From contig CM073197.1 of assembly GCA_037042915.1 (NCBI GenBank), positions 682,001 through 746,000 of the forward strand: DNA of 64,000 nt, in the 5' to 3' direction. Under the pieces are notes generated by a model that made no database searches, was not told the origin of the DNA, and saw only the letters and a program-made list of their open reading frames with translations. Shown piece after piece: positions 20,962 through 33,157 of the stretch; position 1 is the stretch's first letter, and the number at the start of each line of letters is the position of its first letter. Source of the stretch: Auricularia sp. M13. Its lineage: Eukaryota > Basidiomycota > Agaricomycetes > Auriculariales > Auriculariaceae. The position numbers and the translations under genes are program-made.

Positions 20962-22064
20962 CAACCACGTGTCCAGACTTAGATCGGGGCGTTGTCCGCT
21001 ATCTACAATCCTCCATAGAGGTCCAGCATTGTGTCATGCCACGTTCTATTCATGCGCAGAGTATCATGCAGAAGACTGTCCGCATCTGAGTACTCTTGCT
21101 GTGGCAAGAGCATTTCCTCCAAGTCCTTCCGCTGCAGATTTGTGTGCAGGCGCTCTGGAGCAGCGGTTGCCAGTTCCAGAGGTATTTTGAAACGAGCATG
21201 AACGACTGTGTGGTCCGAGTAAGTCCTTTATGGATCAATGGAGAAGTGTGAGATCAGCGCTGTGTGTTCGCTGCTGAGCAGTCCGTAGTCAATAACCGCA
21301 TAGCCATTTGGCTGATATGAGGTGTATAAGCCACCCGCAGGACCATCAATGCCTAGTGCACCATTCAGTATAACCAGACCGTTCTCTTGTGTGGTCTTCA
21401 ATATAAACCTCCCCCGACCATTGGGTGGTTCCAAGTCTTGTGATCGACGAGGTGGGTCTTCCAGACCTGCCGTTAGCGAGCCAGTTCGTCCGTTCAGATC
21501 ACCAACAACGTAAATAGGAAGCCCGTGCAACCTGAGCCCTGTCAGCAGCTCCTTGAGTTTGTCTTCTGGATCTACAGCCACCCAGGAACTGGGGTCTCGA
21601 TGGGTGTTCACGGGATAGAGGTAAACACAGACAACGAACATGCCCGACATCTCCAGAACCAATATGTCCGGTGATGAGAGATCAGCCCTCCACATGTATT
21701 TCAGGTTTTTGCGCACAATTGCTGCTACACCCCCCCAGGGAGCACGCATGTCTTTGCGAGTTGGTCTGGGGACCAACACTAAGCGGTACCCATGCGGCAG
21801 TTCTCCCTGTAACACTTGATGTTCACCTGCCCGCAGGTGTGTTTCTTGCAATAATAGGACATGGGATGAGGTGATGAGGTGCTTGACGGACGAGAGGGAC
21901 AACTTCGTGGCCAGCCAACCACCAATGTTCACACTGCAAATAATAAGGCCCAGCTTATCTAGGGCAGCTACATTTGGCGCGGCTACGACATTATGTACAG
22001 GAGCGGCGCAGTACCGTTTGTCCTTGTTCTGGCTACGACGTTGGAGGTCTCCCGTCCTCCTCAA
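20962..22064 (-). pseudogene. LINE-type AP endonuclease fragment
   Basis: On the minus strand, 22064 to 21228 encodes an endonuclease/exonuclease/phosphatase fold: ICSVNIGGW, LLLQETHLRAGEH (the QETH motif), VVCVYLYPVN, VVGDLNGRTG (the GDLN motif) and a late DYGLLS block. In frame after a TAA at 21228-21230 comes the family's SDHTVV motif (about 21205), so that stop is inside the domain and the copy is dead. Some 75 codons further on the frame closes at about 20983 (TAG). No reverse transcriptase follows; sequence to the left is gypsy G1. LINE endonucleases nick target DNA to prime reverse transcription. An isolated EEP protein of other origin is possible but less likely, given the upstream coiled-coil ORF. 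Confidence 0.7.
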
Positions 22065-22860
22065 AAACGTGCACGGCGGCTCTCGACAGTCTCTGGGATG
22101 CAGGTGTTCTTGGCCGCGGACAGGACCACATGCTTGAGCCAGTGGTCATCAACTGCGTCGTTGGTGAGCTTCTCGAGTGCCGCGCGGAATGTGAGAAAGT
22201 CTTTGCGCGTGTCCCAGCTGAGATAGCACGAGGACTTGGGGCGCGCGCTGGACGCATAGAAGCGTGTAGGGAGCGGGATATTGCCCGTGGGGTGTAGCAT
22301 CTTCTCCCACGTTGCGACTGTCTCCGTAGCGTTGCAGCCCCACTGGATAATGGGAGCGCCGCTCTTGGTATCGATATACGCAGTGCGGGAGTCGCTCAGT
22401 TCGTCCGGCGTCGACGTCGGGGCAATCTTGTTGATCGGGCAGGCATGCCCATTGCTCGTGCGGGCGCGTTTGGCAGGTGGGCGCTCAGCACTGGGAGACG
22501 CCACGTGACGGAGGGTCGGGGCCGATAAGCATCCGGTCAGCTCACGGGACAGGCAGGCATTGAGCTCCTTCAGCTGGTGCTGCAGCAGCGCGAGCGTCTC
22601 CTTGGTCGCATTGAGCGCAACCTCCCGAGCAGCATCTGCTGCAGCACGAGGGATCTCGTCACGTAGTTCGACGCGAAGATCCTCCGTGGCCTGTTTTGCG
22701 CGGTCAATCAGTACCTCATCGACGAGGTCGATCGCCTTGTTGAAATGGGTGTCAGCTACGTCGTCAGCCTCTGAGATGCGAGCGTCAGCCGCGTGGACGC
22801 GGGCATACAGGTCGTCAACATGCAGCTTCTTGGTCGAAGAGACACAAGAAGCGCTTCTTG
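22061..22860 (-). pseudogene. Coiled-coil ORF upstream of the endonuclease (LINE ORF1-like)
   Basis: The minus-strand frame contains KKLHVDDLYARVHAADARIS followed by about 90 residues rich in Ala, Glu and Leu (DEVLIDRAKQATEDLRVELR and onward) that look like a coiled coil. Then come a basic linker AKRARTSNG and a small domain with CYLSWDTRKDFLTFRAALEK. It ends at 22061, overlapping the endonuclease start by 4 bases. A coiled coil before an endonuclease ORF fits a LINE ORF1. The 5' end is unclear, since frames diverge upstream of 22860, perhaps because of an intron or decay. Confidence 0.5.
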
Positions 22861-23160
22861 TGCCGGCGGAGCGAACACATCGGAACCATTGCTTCTTTGT
22901 TCCGCTCCGCCAAGCCGTCCTCTGGCATACAGAGGAATTCTTCGTGTTCTTTGGTCGTCTTCGCGGCTCTGTTTCTTGGGTTGCGTACCAACGACCACAA
23001 TCGACCGGGATACGAGAGGTCGAATCACTGGCTTGCTCTTGACGGCGTCGACACGCGTTGCAGCACGACGCGACCCCTATCTTGTTTGGGCGCGAGTGCA
23101 TCACGACTTCGATTACATCTGCATCGTCACTACACGCACACGACCTTCTGCCGATCTGCC

Positions 23161-25284
23161 ATGCCGCCAAAGCGCAGGACGAAGCGCAGGGCAACGCCGC
23201 CGGCGTCTCCACCGTCCACACCTCCACCGCCGAAGCAACTACCCAAGGGCAAAGCCAACAAGGCATCTGCCGCGCCTCCGCCACCCGTCGGCCGTACGCT
23301 GCACTCCAAGAAGGCTGCAGTCGAGCCTGAAGCTGCACCGCCTGAGCCACCGAAGAAGCGCGCTCCCGTCAAGAAAGTGCCCGCTGCCAAACCGGCCACA
23401 ACGAAGGGGAAGGCAGGCACGAAGCCGGGCCCGACGAAAGAGAAGACGGTAGCCAAGAAGGGGAAGGGCAAGGCTCTGCCGCCGCCCGTCGAAGATGATG
23501 AGGAAGACGACAACGACGACGGCGAGGAGGGCGAAGGAGATGACGATGATGGTGCTGAAGAAGAACATCAGCCGCTCGCACCGCCTCCGAAGAAGACCGC
23601 CAAGAAGGCCGCAAAGCAACCAAGCCCGCCCTTGGACTCAGACCTCGTCGACCAGCCGAAACGTGGGCGCAAGATGGTGCCGAGCTACAAGACGGTCAAG
23701 CCCGCCGTGAGTGCCAGCCGCTCCAATCGCATCCCGGCGTCCGGAGCCGCCGACGACAATGGGGACGAGGCCGACGACGGTGAAGACATGGACGTCGACC
23801 CCGACGAACTGGCCGACGCCATCGCGCGCTCCCTAGGTGAGTACGTCAACTATGGGTCGCTGGGCTGTCACGGGCACATACAGCACATGGGGTTCGGGTT
23901 TGGACGACGGCTCGCTTGGCGAGCTGTCGCAGTCGCGCCTGGCGCGACTGGCTTCGGTGCGTCGCCCGGCGACGCGCTCGACGCACCTCTCGTTGCACGG
24001 CATGAGAGGACGGCAGTGCCTGGCACCCCGACACTCGCGCTGCCTGGCAGTCGCGCAGCGTGGACGTCACGGACGCGCGCGCGTGGGTAGTTCCACACGG
24101 TGGACTACCTGCTTCGCCCTGGGGTACGCACACGCGAACCAGAGGAGATGCACAGGGACAGCATCTGCTCCCGCGCATCTCGTCGACCAGGCAATCTGTC
24201 GCGCCGGCGATCCAAGCAGGGGATGCGCGATAGCAGCCATTTGATGCCGCGCTTCTCAATGCCCAGACGACCCGTTGCTCTGCGACGCCTGCGACCCCGC
24301 AACCTGGCACGGCCGTTGCTGATCCATTGCGCAGGCAAACGGGCGCACTCGCCAGACGAGCCTCACACAGCAGCCAAGAAGGCGCGATTCGACGGTGACG
24401 ATACGCTCGAGATCGACTTGAGCCACCTCGACGAGCACCGCACGCCCGACTCCACCAACGAGGTGGAGGTGTCAGAGGCCGCCAGGCGCATCATTCTGGG
24501 CGGCATGCGCGAATATCTGCCCCTGCACTTCCTGTCGGACGAGGTGCTTGAGCACGAGCGCAACTCGCGCGTCGTCATGCTCCACGGCACCGCTCCTGCC
24601 GCCGCCATGACCGTATCCGTGGGCGAACGCACCATGTCCATGCTACAGTGGGCGCTATGGGGTAGACGCCTCGTCGCTGCTCTTCGTCTCTACCGCTTCC
24701 CGCCGTGGGTGCCCGACATGTTTGCGGCCCACTTCGCCTACATCGAGCTGGCCGAGGGCGCGGAACGCAAATGGCATATCTGGCGTGACTACGACCTCAC
24801 GATGCGCGGGAAGTTCAAGGGCAAGAAGCCGCCGAACATCAAGCCGCTCGACACAGAGACGTTCACGGCCTGCGTTACGCGCGCTCAGCTGAAGAACACG
24901 GCCGACGACAGGCCTCGTCAACAGGCATCGTCGTTGCGTGCGCACACGTCCGCCGGCGCAGCCCAGGCCTCCGCGGGCGGCTCCTCGTCGTGCCCGGAAC
25001 GTGGTCCGCTCAAGTATGACCGTTGCATCGTTTGTGGGAGTGGTGCTCACACATACGATAAGGCAAAGAGGGAACCGGCGACGTGCAAGCCACTCTGGGT
25101 CGTCTGGAACAGCGACAAAGGATACTACACCACGCGCGCGTCCAGCAACGCCGTGTGTTTCGCCTGGAACAGCTCCAACAAATGCAAGTGTTCTTCCTGC
25201 CGTTTCGCCGACCACGGGCACGTCTGCTTGTTGTGCGGGTCCACTAGCCACGGGGCCTGCCACTGCTCCGCCGTCGCTCGCTAG
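23161..25284 (+). pseudogene. YR element ORF1 (gag-like, Cys-rich C-terminus)
   Basis: The first part begins MPPKRRTKRRATPP and is Lys/Pro/Ala-rich with a long acidic tract (about 23490-23560). An intron-like GTGAGT donor occurs at 23837. The second part (about 24340-25284) ends with two Cys clusters, CIVCGSGAHTYD and C-x7-CKCSSCRF...HVCLLCGSTSHGAC, the arrangement common in gag proteins of fungal tyrosine-recombinase retroelements. Nucleic-acid binding is inferred. Fossil. Confidence 0.6.
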
Positions 25285-25579
25285 GGATCGTGCGCTCGAC
25301 ACTGTTCCACCATCGCCTACTGAGGGCCGCGCGTACTCGGACCCTGCTGCTGCTTTCCCAGACGTTCCCGCGTGCTTCACCGTTTCTGAGCGCTCGCCAT
25401 CGCCGCGTGTCGCTGTTGCTTCTACCGACGAGGCGGATGTTTTGCCCGCCCAAGATGCTCCCTCTGCACCTCCGTTCCCGTTTCGCATCGTTACCCCATT
25501 GAAAGCGGAGGCATGGCGCCTCGCACTCGACAGCGCCGGCATGCTGCCAGCGCACAACTTCATCCCGCACGGACTGCTC

Positions 25580-27125
25580 CATGGCTTTGACATTGGACTT
25601 GCTCGAGAGACTGTTGACTCGTTCTTCGCTCGCACCCAGCTATGTACCTTATAGATTGTACGAGAACCACACACCGGTGGGCCGCTTCCCGGCCGTTATA
25701 GAGTCGATGCTTGCTGAAGAACTCGACGAGGGTCCCATTTCTGATTTCTTTGAACCTGAGGAGCTTCGACAGCTCATTGGGACCTTTCGCAACACGCCAC
25801 TCACAGTCGCGCCCAAGAACGGGGACTACAGCAAAGGCCAGGTGTGCCAAGACTTCTCTCACCCGCGTAATGACCCGGATGACCCTTCGTTGAACTCCGG
25901 TATTCACATGGAGGACTTCCAGTGCAAATGGGGCACGTTCTCGCTGTGTTTTCTCATGGCCGCACGTGCACCGGAGGGCACGGAAGTGGCTGTCTTTGAC
26001 GTGAAATTGGCTCACAGACGCCTCCCGATTATGCCTTGGCAACAGGCGTAGTACGTTATCTACTGGAACGGCAAGGTCGCGCTCGACTTCTGTTGTCAGT
26101 TCGGGGCAGCATCGTCGAGTGGCATCTGGGGAAAGCTCGCCGATGCGTTCCGCGCGATATTTAGGTTTCGTTTCCCGCGCGACGATTCCCTGAGCTGGGC
26201 GGACGACTTCACCTTCTGGAGATACCCACTGGCCGGTGGAGGTTTCGACATCGCGGAGGACGATGTCTACGCCTTGGCTGACGAGCTCGGTTGGCCGTGG
26301 AGCGAGAAGAAGACTCGTCCATTCGCCAAACAGTTCGTGTACATCGGCTTCTTGTGGGACTTGGAGTACAAGACGGTCCAGGTCACTGAGGCCAAGAAGA
26401 CCAAGTACCTCGACGCCTCCGCATTCTGGGTGAAGGGCGCGCGTTTCTCGCAGCGCGAGGCGCAGAGCCTGCTCGGCAAACTCGTGCACTGCTCGTTGGT
26501 TCTACCGGAGGGCCGTTCCCATTTGCCGCGTTGTCTCGATTCGCAGGCAGCTTCGCCAACACGTTCGCCAAGCACGTACCCAACGCCTCGGTCGTCGACG
26601 ACGTGGACTGGTGGCGCGAGCGCCTCGCGTCCAGCTTCTGCGGCATGATCATCAAAGACGTGCCACCGCCGTCCGCTCACATACTGTACGTTGACGCGTC
26701 GACTTCCTTTGGCATCGGGATCGTTTTTGACGGCATATGGGACCACTGGCGACTGCTCGAGGGGTGGAAGGCGCCATCCCAGGACATCAGTTGGGCGGAG
26801 ATGGTCGCCCTGGAGTTTGGTCTGCACGCCGCGGTGGACAAAGGCGTGAGGAACGTGCACCTCGTGGTGCGAGGCAACAACAAAGGTGTCGTTGGCACCT
26901 TCGACGCAGGCCGCTCACGCAACCTGGAGGCCAATCGCGTATTGCAGCGCGTCGTGTCAATGATGATGCAGCACAACATCTGGCTGTCCACAAAGTGGGT
27001 GGCTAGCGCCGACAACATAGCGGACGCACCGTCGCGCGGCCTGCCTGCACAGGGTCTTGCTCGATGCAGGTTCAAATTTCCGATTCCTTTTCCTCTCCGA
27101 GACTGGGTAACTCTAGTGGAATAAA
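25580..27125 (+). pseudogene. YR element reverse transcriptase and RNase H region
   Basis: RT blocks: NGDYSKGQVCQDFSHP (template grip), then LSWADDFTFW near 26193 as the catalytic box, then FVYIGFLWDL. RNase H begins ILYVDASTSFGIGIVFDG (26684) and ends with SADNIADAPSRG (about 27010). A short (ATA)n run follows the end of this region at 27120-27140. Fossil with several breaks. Confidence 0.75.
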
Positions 27126-27286
27126 TAATAATAATAATTCATATTGTCATTGCTTAAAAATCGACGACGTCGACGGTGCAAATCTGGCAATCATGATCGA
27201 CGAAGAAGGATTTGCAAGATCGGCGGACTTGTGTGCGGGCAAACCCGCTACGCTCTTTCTTCTCTACATTGCACACACCGCGCTAT

Positions 27287-27700
27287 GCTGAAGCGCAGCA
27301 CCTGGCAGCACACGCTGCAAGTACACGACTCGGCATTGTCTGCGGGTACGCGTGCCAACTACGCTAGGGCGCGCGACAAGTTCGCCGAATGGGCAGCTGT
27401 GGAACGGGTCGACGGCGCTATTCGTCCCACGCCAGAGCCGCTTCTCTGCGCCTTCGCCGCGTCAATGGCAGGGGTCTACTCCGGAGGCTCTGCGCGTGCT
27501 ATGATCTCAGGGCTACGGTACTGGCACGACACGGGTGGTCACGCATGGCTAGGCTCGCCCCGCCTGACGCGCATACTGGACGCAGTAGCTCAGCAAGCAC
27601 CGGACTTGACAACCAGAGAGCAGCGCCCGCCGGTCACGCTTGCCATGGTCGACGAGGCGTTGAAGCATCTCGACGAGGCTCGTGGCTTTGACCAGTGCGT
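27287..27700 (+). pseudogene. YR element tyrosine recombinase, N-terminal part
   Basis: The start MLKRSTWQHTLQVHDSALSA is followed by TRANYARARDKFAEWAA and LLCAFAASMAGVYSGGSARA, a SAM-like core-binding domain as in phage-type integrases. The catalytic RHRY half is absent because gypsy A1 sequence starts here. Confidence 0.7.
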
Positions 27701-30688
27701 GAACGACCGCAAGCTCCGCGGAAAGGTTTACGCCTTGTCGCCGAAGGAGACACAGGCGATGAACGAGTTCTTGGACGAGAACCTCGCGACGGGTCGTATT
27801 CGGCCGTCCAACTCGCCCATTGCATCGCCGCTTTTCTTCGTCGGCAAGAAGGATGGAGGACTCCGACCGACTATGGATTACAGGAGGCTCAACGACCACA
27901 CCGTGCGGGACTCCTACCCCCTCCCGCTGGTCGCCGACGTCATGACCAAGATCAAGGACGCCCGTTATTTCTCTAAGTTCGACGTCCGATGGGGGTACAA
28001 CAACGTCCGAATCCGACCGGGAGACGAATTCAAGGCCGCGTTCATCACGAGCCGAGGTCTGTTTGAACCCACCGTCATGTTCTTCGGCATGACCAACAGC
28101 CCGGCCACCTTCCAACGCATGGTGGACGACATATTCGGCGACCTTATTCGGCGGATCGTCCTTATCGTCTATATGGACGACCTTTTGGTTTTTACCCGCA
28201 CCTTGGAGGACCATCGGACCGCGGTTCGGGCCGTACTGGAACTGTGTCGGCAGACAGGCCTATACCTCAAACTGGAGAAATGCGAGTTCGAGCAAGCCCA
28301 AGTCAAGTTCCTCGGCCTGGTTGTAGGAAACGGGCAGGTATCCATGGACCCAGTCAAGGTGGAGGCCATACGCCGTTGGAACCCCCCGCGCAACCTGCGG
28401 TTCATGCAGTTCTGTAACTTCTACCGGAACTTCATCCCCCACTTCGCGCACATCACGAAACCCTTCAACCGTCTAACGGAAAAGGGGGTCGTATTCGAAT
28501 GGGGCCCGGAGCAGCAGCAGGCTTTCGAGGACCTTCGCGACGCCGTGTGCAACGACGTTACTCTTCTTCTCCCCCAGGACCGGGCCCCGTTCAGGTTGGA
28601 GACCGACGCATCAGACTACGCGGCAGGAGGAGTCCTCCATCAGGTCATCGACGGGAAGCTACGCCCACTCGGGTTCTTTAGCAAGAGCTTCAGCCCCGCC
28701 GAGCGTAATTACGAGATCTACGACAAGGAGATGCTCGCGATGATGCTTTGCCTCGAACATTGGCGCCACTTCCTCAAAGGGGCCCCGCAGTTCCAGATAT
28801 GGACCGACCATCGGAATCTGCAGTACTTCCGCGAGCCGCAAAGCTCAACCGTCGGCAAGCTCGTTGGCTCACCGAGCTCTCCGAGTATGATTTTACATTG
28901 CACCACCGGCCGGGCAAGACGAACGTCATCGCCGACGAGCTGAGCCGGAACATGCCTAATGAGGGGGCAGAAGACAACGCCGACGTTGTCCTCCTGCAAC
29001 CGGACCGTTTTCGTCAACTCGCCGAGGAGCACAACGGACCGTTGGACGTGATCATTCGGCAACTAGGACTCCGAGACGAGGACCACATCCTGGCCGAGGT
29101 TCGCAAGTACGCCAACGAACGCGACGAGGCAGTCAAGAAGGGCCTGCTTGCGTACCCGCAGGACTTTGTGGAGACGAACGGCGTCGTCGAGTACAAAGGC
29201 CGAGTCTACATCCCGCGTAACCGCCGACTACGTGAACGCATCGTCAGCGCATTTCACGACACACCGATAGCAGGACATCCGGGCAGGTACAAGACTTTGG
29301 AGCTCCTTAACCGGTACTACTGGTTCCCGGCATGACCGCGTATGTTGCGCGTTACGTCCGCGCATGCGACGTCTGCCAACGCTCCAAACCGAGGCACGGA
29401 CCCCTGGCAGGACCCCTACACCCCAACGAGGCGCCGAGTGCTCCGTGGGAGGTCGTTTCCGCCGACCTCATCGGGCCATTGCCCGAGTCGTTTGGCTTCA
29501 ACGCGGTCTTCGTCGTGACCGACCGCCACAGCAAGATGGTCATCCTCTGCCCGACGCATGTTACGGTGACGTCGGAGGGTATAGCGCGCTTGTACCGCGA
29601 CTTCGTCTTCAAACGGTTCGGCCTGTTCAAGAAGCTCATCAGCGACCGCGGCCCGCAGTTCGTGTCGGGATTCGCGAACGAGAGCTCTACAAGCTCCTCG
29701 GTATCGAGGCAAACCCGTCCACCGCGTATCACCCGCAGACCGACGGACAGACCGAGCGGGAGAACGCGGAGATCGAGAAGTACCTTCGCGCATGGACCAA
29801 CGCCCGGCAGGATGACTGGGCCGACTGGCTCGCTATGGCCGAGTTCGCCATCAACAACCGCGCGTCCGAGGCGACGGGTACGTCTCCGTTCTTCCTCAAT
29901 CACGGTCGCCACCCACGTATGGGCGTGGAACCGCGTCGAGCGGTCACCAACGAGTCGGCCGCCCAGTTCGCCCAGCGGATGGAAAGGACCTGGGAGGAGG
30001 CCAAATCCGCGCTCACCAAGGCCGCCGCGTCCATGAAGACACAGTACGACCGGCGCCGAGGTGCTTCGCGACAATACAAGGTCGGCGACAAAGTGTGGCT
30101 CGAAGCGACCAACCTCAAGCTTGCGGTCTCGTCCAAGAAACTGGCCGAACGGCGCTTCGGTCCTTTCAAGATCCTCGAAAGTGTGGGTCATTCCGCCTTC
30201 AAATTGGAGCTGCCGGAGGCGTGGAAAAACCTACACCCCGTCTTCCACGAAAGCCTCCTCTCGCCGTACGTTGCGCCGTACGCCCGCACCAACGCCGCCC
30301 CGCCCCGCCGGCGCCGACCATCGTGGACGATCACGAGGAGTACGAAGTGGAGGAGATCCTGGATTCCAAGAAGCTCGGACGAGGCGTTGTCTACCTGGTC
30401 AAATGGGCCGGCTACGGGCGCGAGCACAACTCCTGGGTCCCCAAGGGAAATCTCGGCAACGCGATCGGCGCCGTCGAGGACTTCGTCCGCCGCAACCCGG
30501 GTAAACCCCAGAACATCCACTCCCTCGTCTTCGACCGTGCCATATTTCCCTCCAACTTCTTCGAGCGCCACCATACCACAGGGATCGACTTCAACATCCC
30601 CGACCCGGTCACCGCGGCCCGCAGGGCGCGGGCCCTCGGCACGACGCTCGTTCGGTCCTAGTAGGGGGGTTATGTTACGGCTCATTCG

Positions 30689-31544
30689 TGTCACGGCAGA
30701 GCGCTCGTCACTCGCCGAGACCGACGCCCAAGAGAGGAGAGAGGGACGAGGAAGAACGGACAAGCGGTACAATTGACCAGACCAAACCTAAGGTACACGC
30801 ATCTACACCCCACGACCTATATACCCCTCCCCAAGGTCTGCTGATCCGGTCCATGGTGATCCCGGAGCTAAAGGGTCCATCCACCATCGTCTCCCACGGT
30901 GCTAGCACTCCACCACACCTCCAGTCGAACAGGGTCCGAGACAGAGCGAAGGTGCCGAGGTATGCCACACACATACACACCCACCGAGGGTACGGACCGA
31001 GAGGGAGGGCACCTCCCGAGTACACGGGGAGAGCGCCGAGCTGTTGCGGCCACGGGCCGAGGGTCCGAGGATGTAGCCGAGCTTGTACCAGGCGATGATA
31101 ACCGGCCTATTATCCATCCGAGGGGTACCGTCCCAACGAGAAGTCCAATAGAGGCGTTCCCGACCCTCCGAGGTTGCTCAGGGTGACCCACCGAGTCCGT
31201 CCGAGGTCCAAAGGGGGTTCTGGAGCCTGCCCCGAGCACCACAACGCCCATATCCGACGCATACAGCGAGGGGAGAGCTGCCGAACCTTGGTCCGAAGGT
31301 AAGAAGCCTCCACCGAGCCGAATTGGGGTATGCACCGAGGTCGTCTCACCCCCTAGGTAGGTAGAGAGCGGCGTGCAGATCATATCCCGAGTTGAACAGC
31401 CCGAGGCGTATAACCTTGGCCGAGTCTCCGTCCGAGGGTAAACAGTGCGCCGACTGTATGCAGCAGCGACCGAACGCTCGGCGAAGCGGCGTAAAACCCG
31501 CGGGCAAGCGGGCAGAGCTTGCGACGGCCGTGATGACCGCAACA
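30689..31544 (+). repeat. 5' LTR of element B
   Basis: 856 bp, TGTCACGGCA...GACCGCAACA, nearly identical to 34155-35009. A TATATA box lies at about 30818-30823. Confidence 0.92.
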
Positions 31545-31713
31545 TAACCCCCCCTTCAAGCCGCGAGCCGAGGGAGCGTCCGAGGGAGGGAGGCAAACGA
31601 CGGGGAGGGCGAAACAACGGGCCGAGGGCGCCGCGGACTGAATGGCAATTCAATTCGCGGTGGGACATAAAGCTTCGGCCTGTCAATCTGCTTCTTGTCC
31701 TCTTACCATCACC

Positions 31714-33157
31714 ATGCCCTCTGCAGACCGCGCAGACGACGCCCGCGACGACCAGCGCAGTGGCGGAGCACCCGCCTGGGTGCCCGTGCTGCCCGACTTT
31801 GTGCTTTCGCGCGCCCGGGCCGTGGATATGGAGGCTCGCGTCGTCGTCCTGACCGGCGCCATGGACCGCATCGCCGCCGCGCTCGGCGATCCTGGCATTC
31901 CCGCCGCGCATCGTGACCTGGCCCGCGACCGTCAGTTGGAGTTCGGCGTCGAGCGCCGTTTGCTGTTCTCGTTGTTGCCGTCGGCCCGCGCTCTTGCACT
32001 CGGTCTGTCTGCTTGCTCGTCGCCCGCGGATGCTCTGCTGTCGCCGTTTCTGTCCGTTCCCGCTGCGCCGTCTGAGCACGTCCGTCCGCTGGCGCTTCGA
32101 CTGCCGCCTCTGCCGTCCGACGCGGCGTCCAGGACCCGTTGCTCGACGTTGAGGATCCCGCCCGGGCACCCACTATACGCCGAGTGTGAGCGGTCCGCAC
32201 CGCCGCCATCGTCTGTCGCTGCGCCGCCGCCGCGCCGTCCCGCGCTCTCGTCCTCGTCGTCTCGGCCGTCGGCGCCCGTCCCTCCTGCTCGCTCGGCACC
32301 ACCGGTTCGTCCGCCGCGCTCGTCATCTGCTGCGCGGGTGCCGCCCGTTTCTGCGCCACCGTCGTCGGGGTCTCTGCTGCACCACCCGCGCCGGCCACGG
32401 ACGCCCCCGCCTGGCGCGGAGGAACGCCCTGCTCTGCGCGACCGCCGGCACGCATGGGATCGGGCGTTTGCGGACGGTTTGATAGACCGCCATGGGGTCC
32501 CGACCTCGGTGAGTACTCCTTATCGTCCGGCGTGGGGTTGTGATGGCTGACGCTAGGCAGCCGTGCAGCCGGTGTGTGGACCGCGGCGACGACTGCATTC
32601 CGGCGCAGGGGCTTGCGGCGTGCCACGAGTGCTCGCGCCGGAAGGTCAAGTGCACGTGGAAGGACTTGCGCACGTCCCTCGGATTCGGGACCAAGACGGG
32701 GAAGGGGTCCAAGGCGCCGTCGTCGGGCACACGCGTGCCGCCGTCTCGTTCCCGCGCGACGTCCGTCGCGCCCCAGGCGCCCGCGTCGTCGTCGTCCCGT
32801 GCGTCGCGGTCCCGGGCCGCGAAGGAGACTTTGCCCGCGCTGCCCATTGAGGCACCGAGTGCGGGGGTTACGGCGACTGCGCCCGCGCTGCACCCCGACT
32901 TTATGGCGCAGTTCGCAGCGGCGTGGTCGTTAGTCGCCGGGGGTGCCGCGCCGCCTGCGTCGCAGCAGGCGCCCGTGCCGTTGCGCTCGGCCATGCGCCG
33001 CGGGACTCGTTTTGCGGCGGGCACGGCGACACGGTCGTCCCGCTCGTCGGCTACCCCAGGGGCGAGCTCCTCGCGCGCCTCGGCACCACCGGAGTCGGGT
33101 CCGGAGGAGGAGGAGGAGGACGAGGACGAGGTGGAGGAAGCAATGGACACGGACTAA
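31714..33157 (+). CDS. Cargo gene of element B: Ser/Pro/Ala-rich protein with Cys-cluster (unknown function)
   Basis: From ATG 31714 an open frame encodes an Ala/Leu-rich helical N-terminal half (ADRADDARDD..., then RARAVDMEARVVVLTGAMDR) and a long Ser/Pro-rich region. A 52-nt spliceosomal intron is likely at 32509-32560 (GTGAGT donor, GCTGAC branch, CAG acceptor). After it comes a Cys cluster, PCSRCVDRGDDC then CHECSRRKVKC, resembling the C-x2-C-x6-C pairs of fungal zinc-binding proteins but without the classic Zn2Cys6 spacing. The tail is Ser/Ala-rich with an acidic run EEEEEDEDEVEE and ends at 33157. Neither part looks like gag, protease or pol. It is open throughout. Possible roles are DNA or RNA binding, or an unusual structural protein. 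The frame choice rests on composition and the Cys pattern. Confidence 0.6.

Larger units (their letters stand above)
23161..27700 (+). mobile_element. Tyrosine-recombinase (DIRS/Ngaro-like) retroelement (fossil)
   Basis: Order on the plus strand: gag-like ORF with Cys/His clusters, RT with an ADD catalytic box, RNase H, then an N-terminal tyrosine-recombinase domain. RT and RNase H followed by a recombinase in place of an integrase marks DIRS-type elements. The right part is missing where gypsy A1 begins at 27701. Terminal or split repeats were not found. Several breaks. Confidence 0.75.

Noticed and set aside
30868-32893. Long minus-strand ORFs over the LTR and cargo gene of element B
   Set aside because: They run across the LTR border and part is repeated in the other LTR; composition is Arg/Gly-rich without motifs.
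32323-33150. Minus-strand ORFs with Ser-rich starts opposite the B cargo gene
   Set aside because: The Cys cluster and acidic tail are on the plus strand; the minus frames are mirror products of Ser/Asp codon bias.
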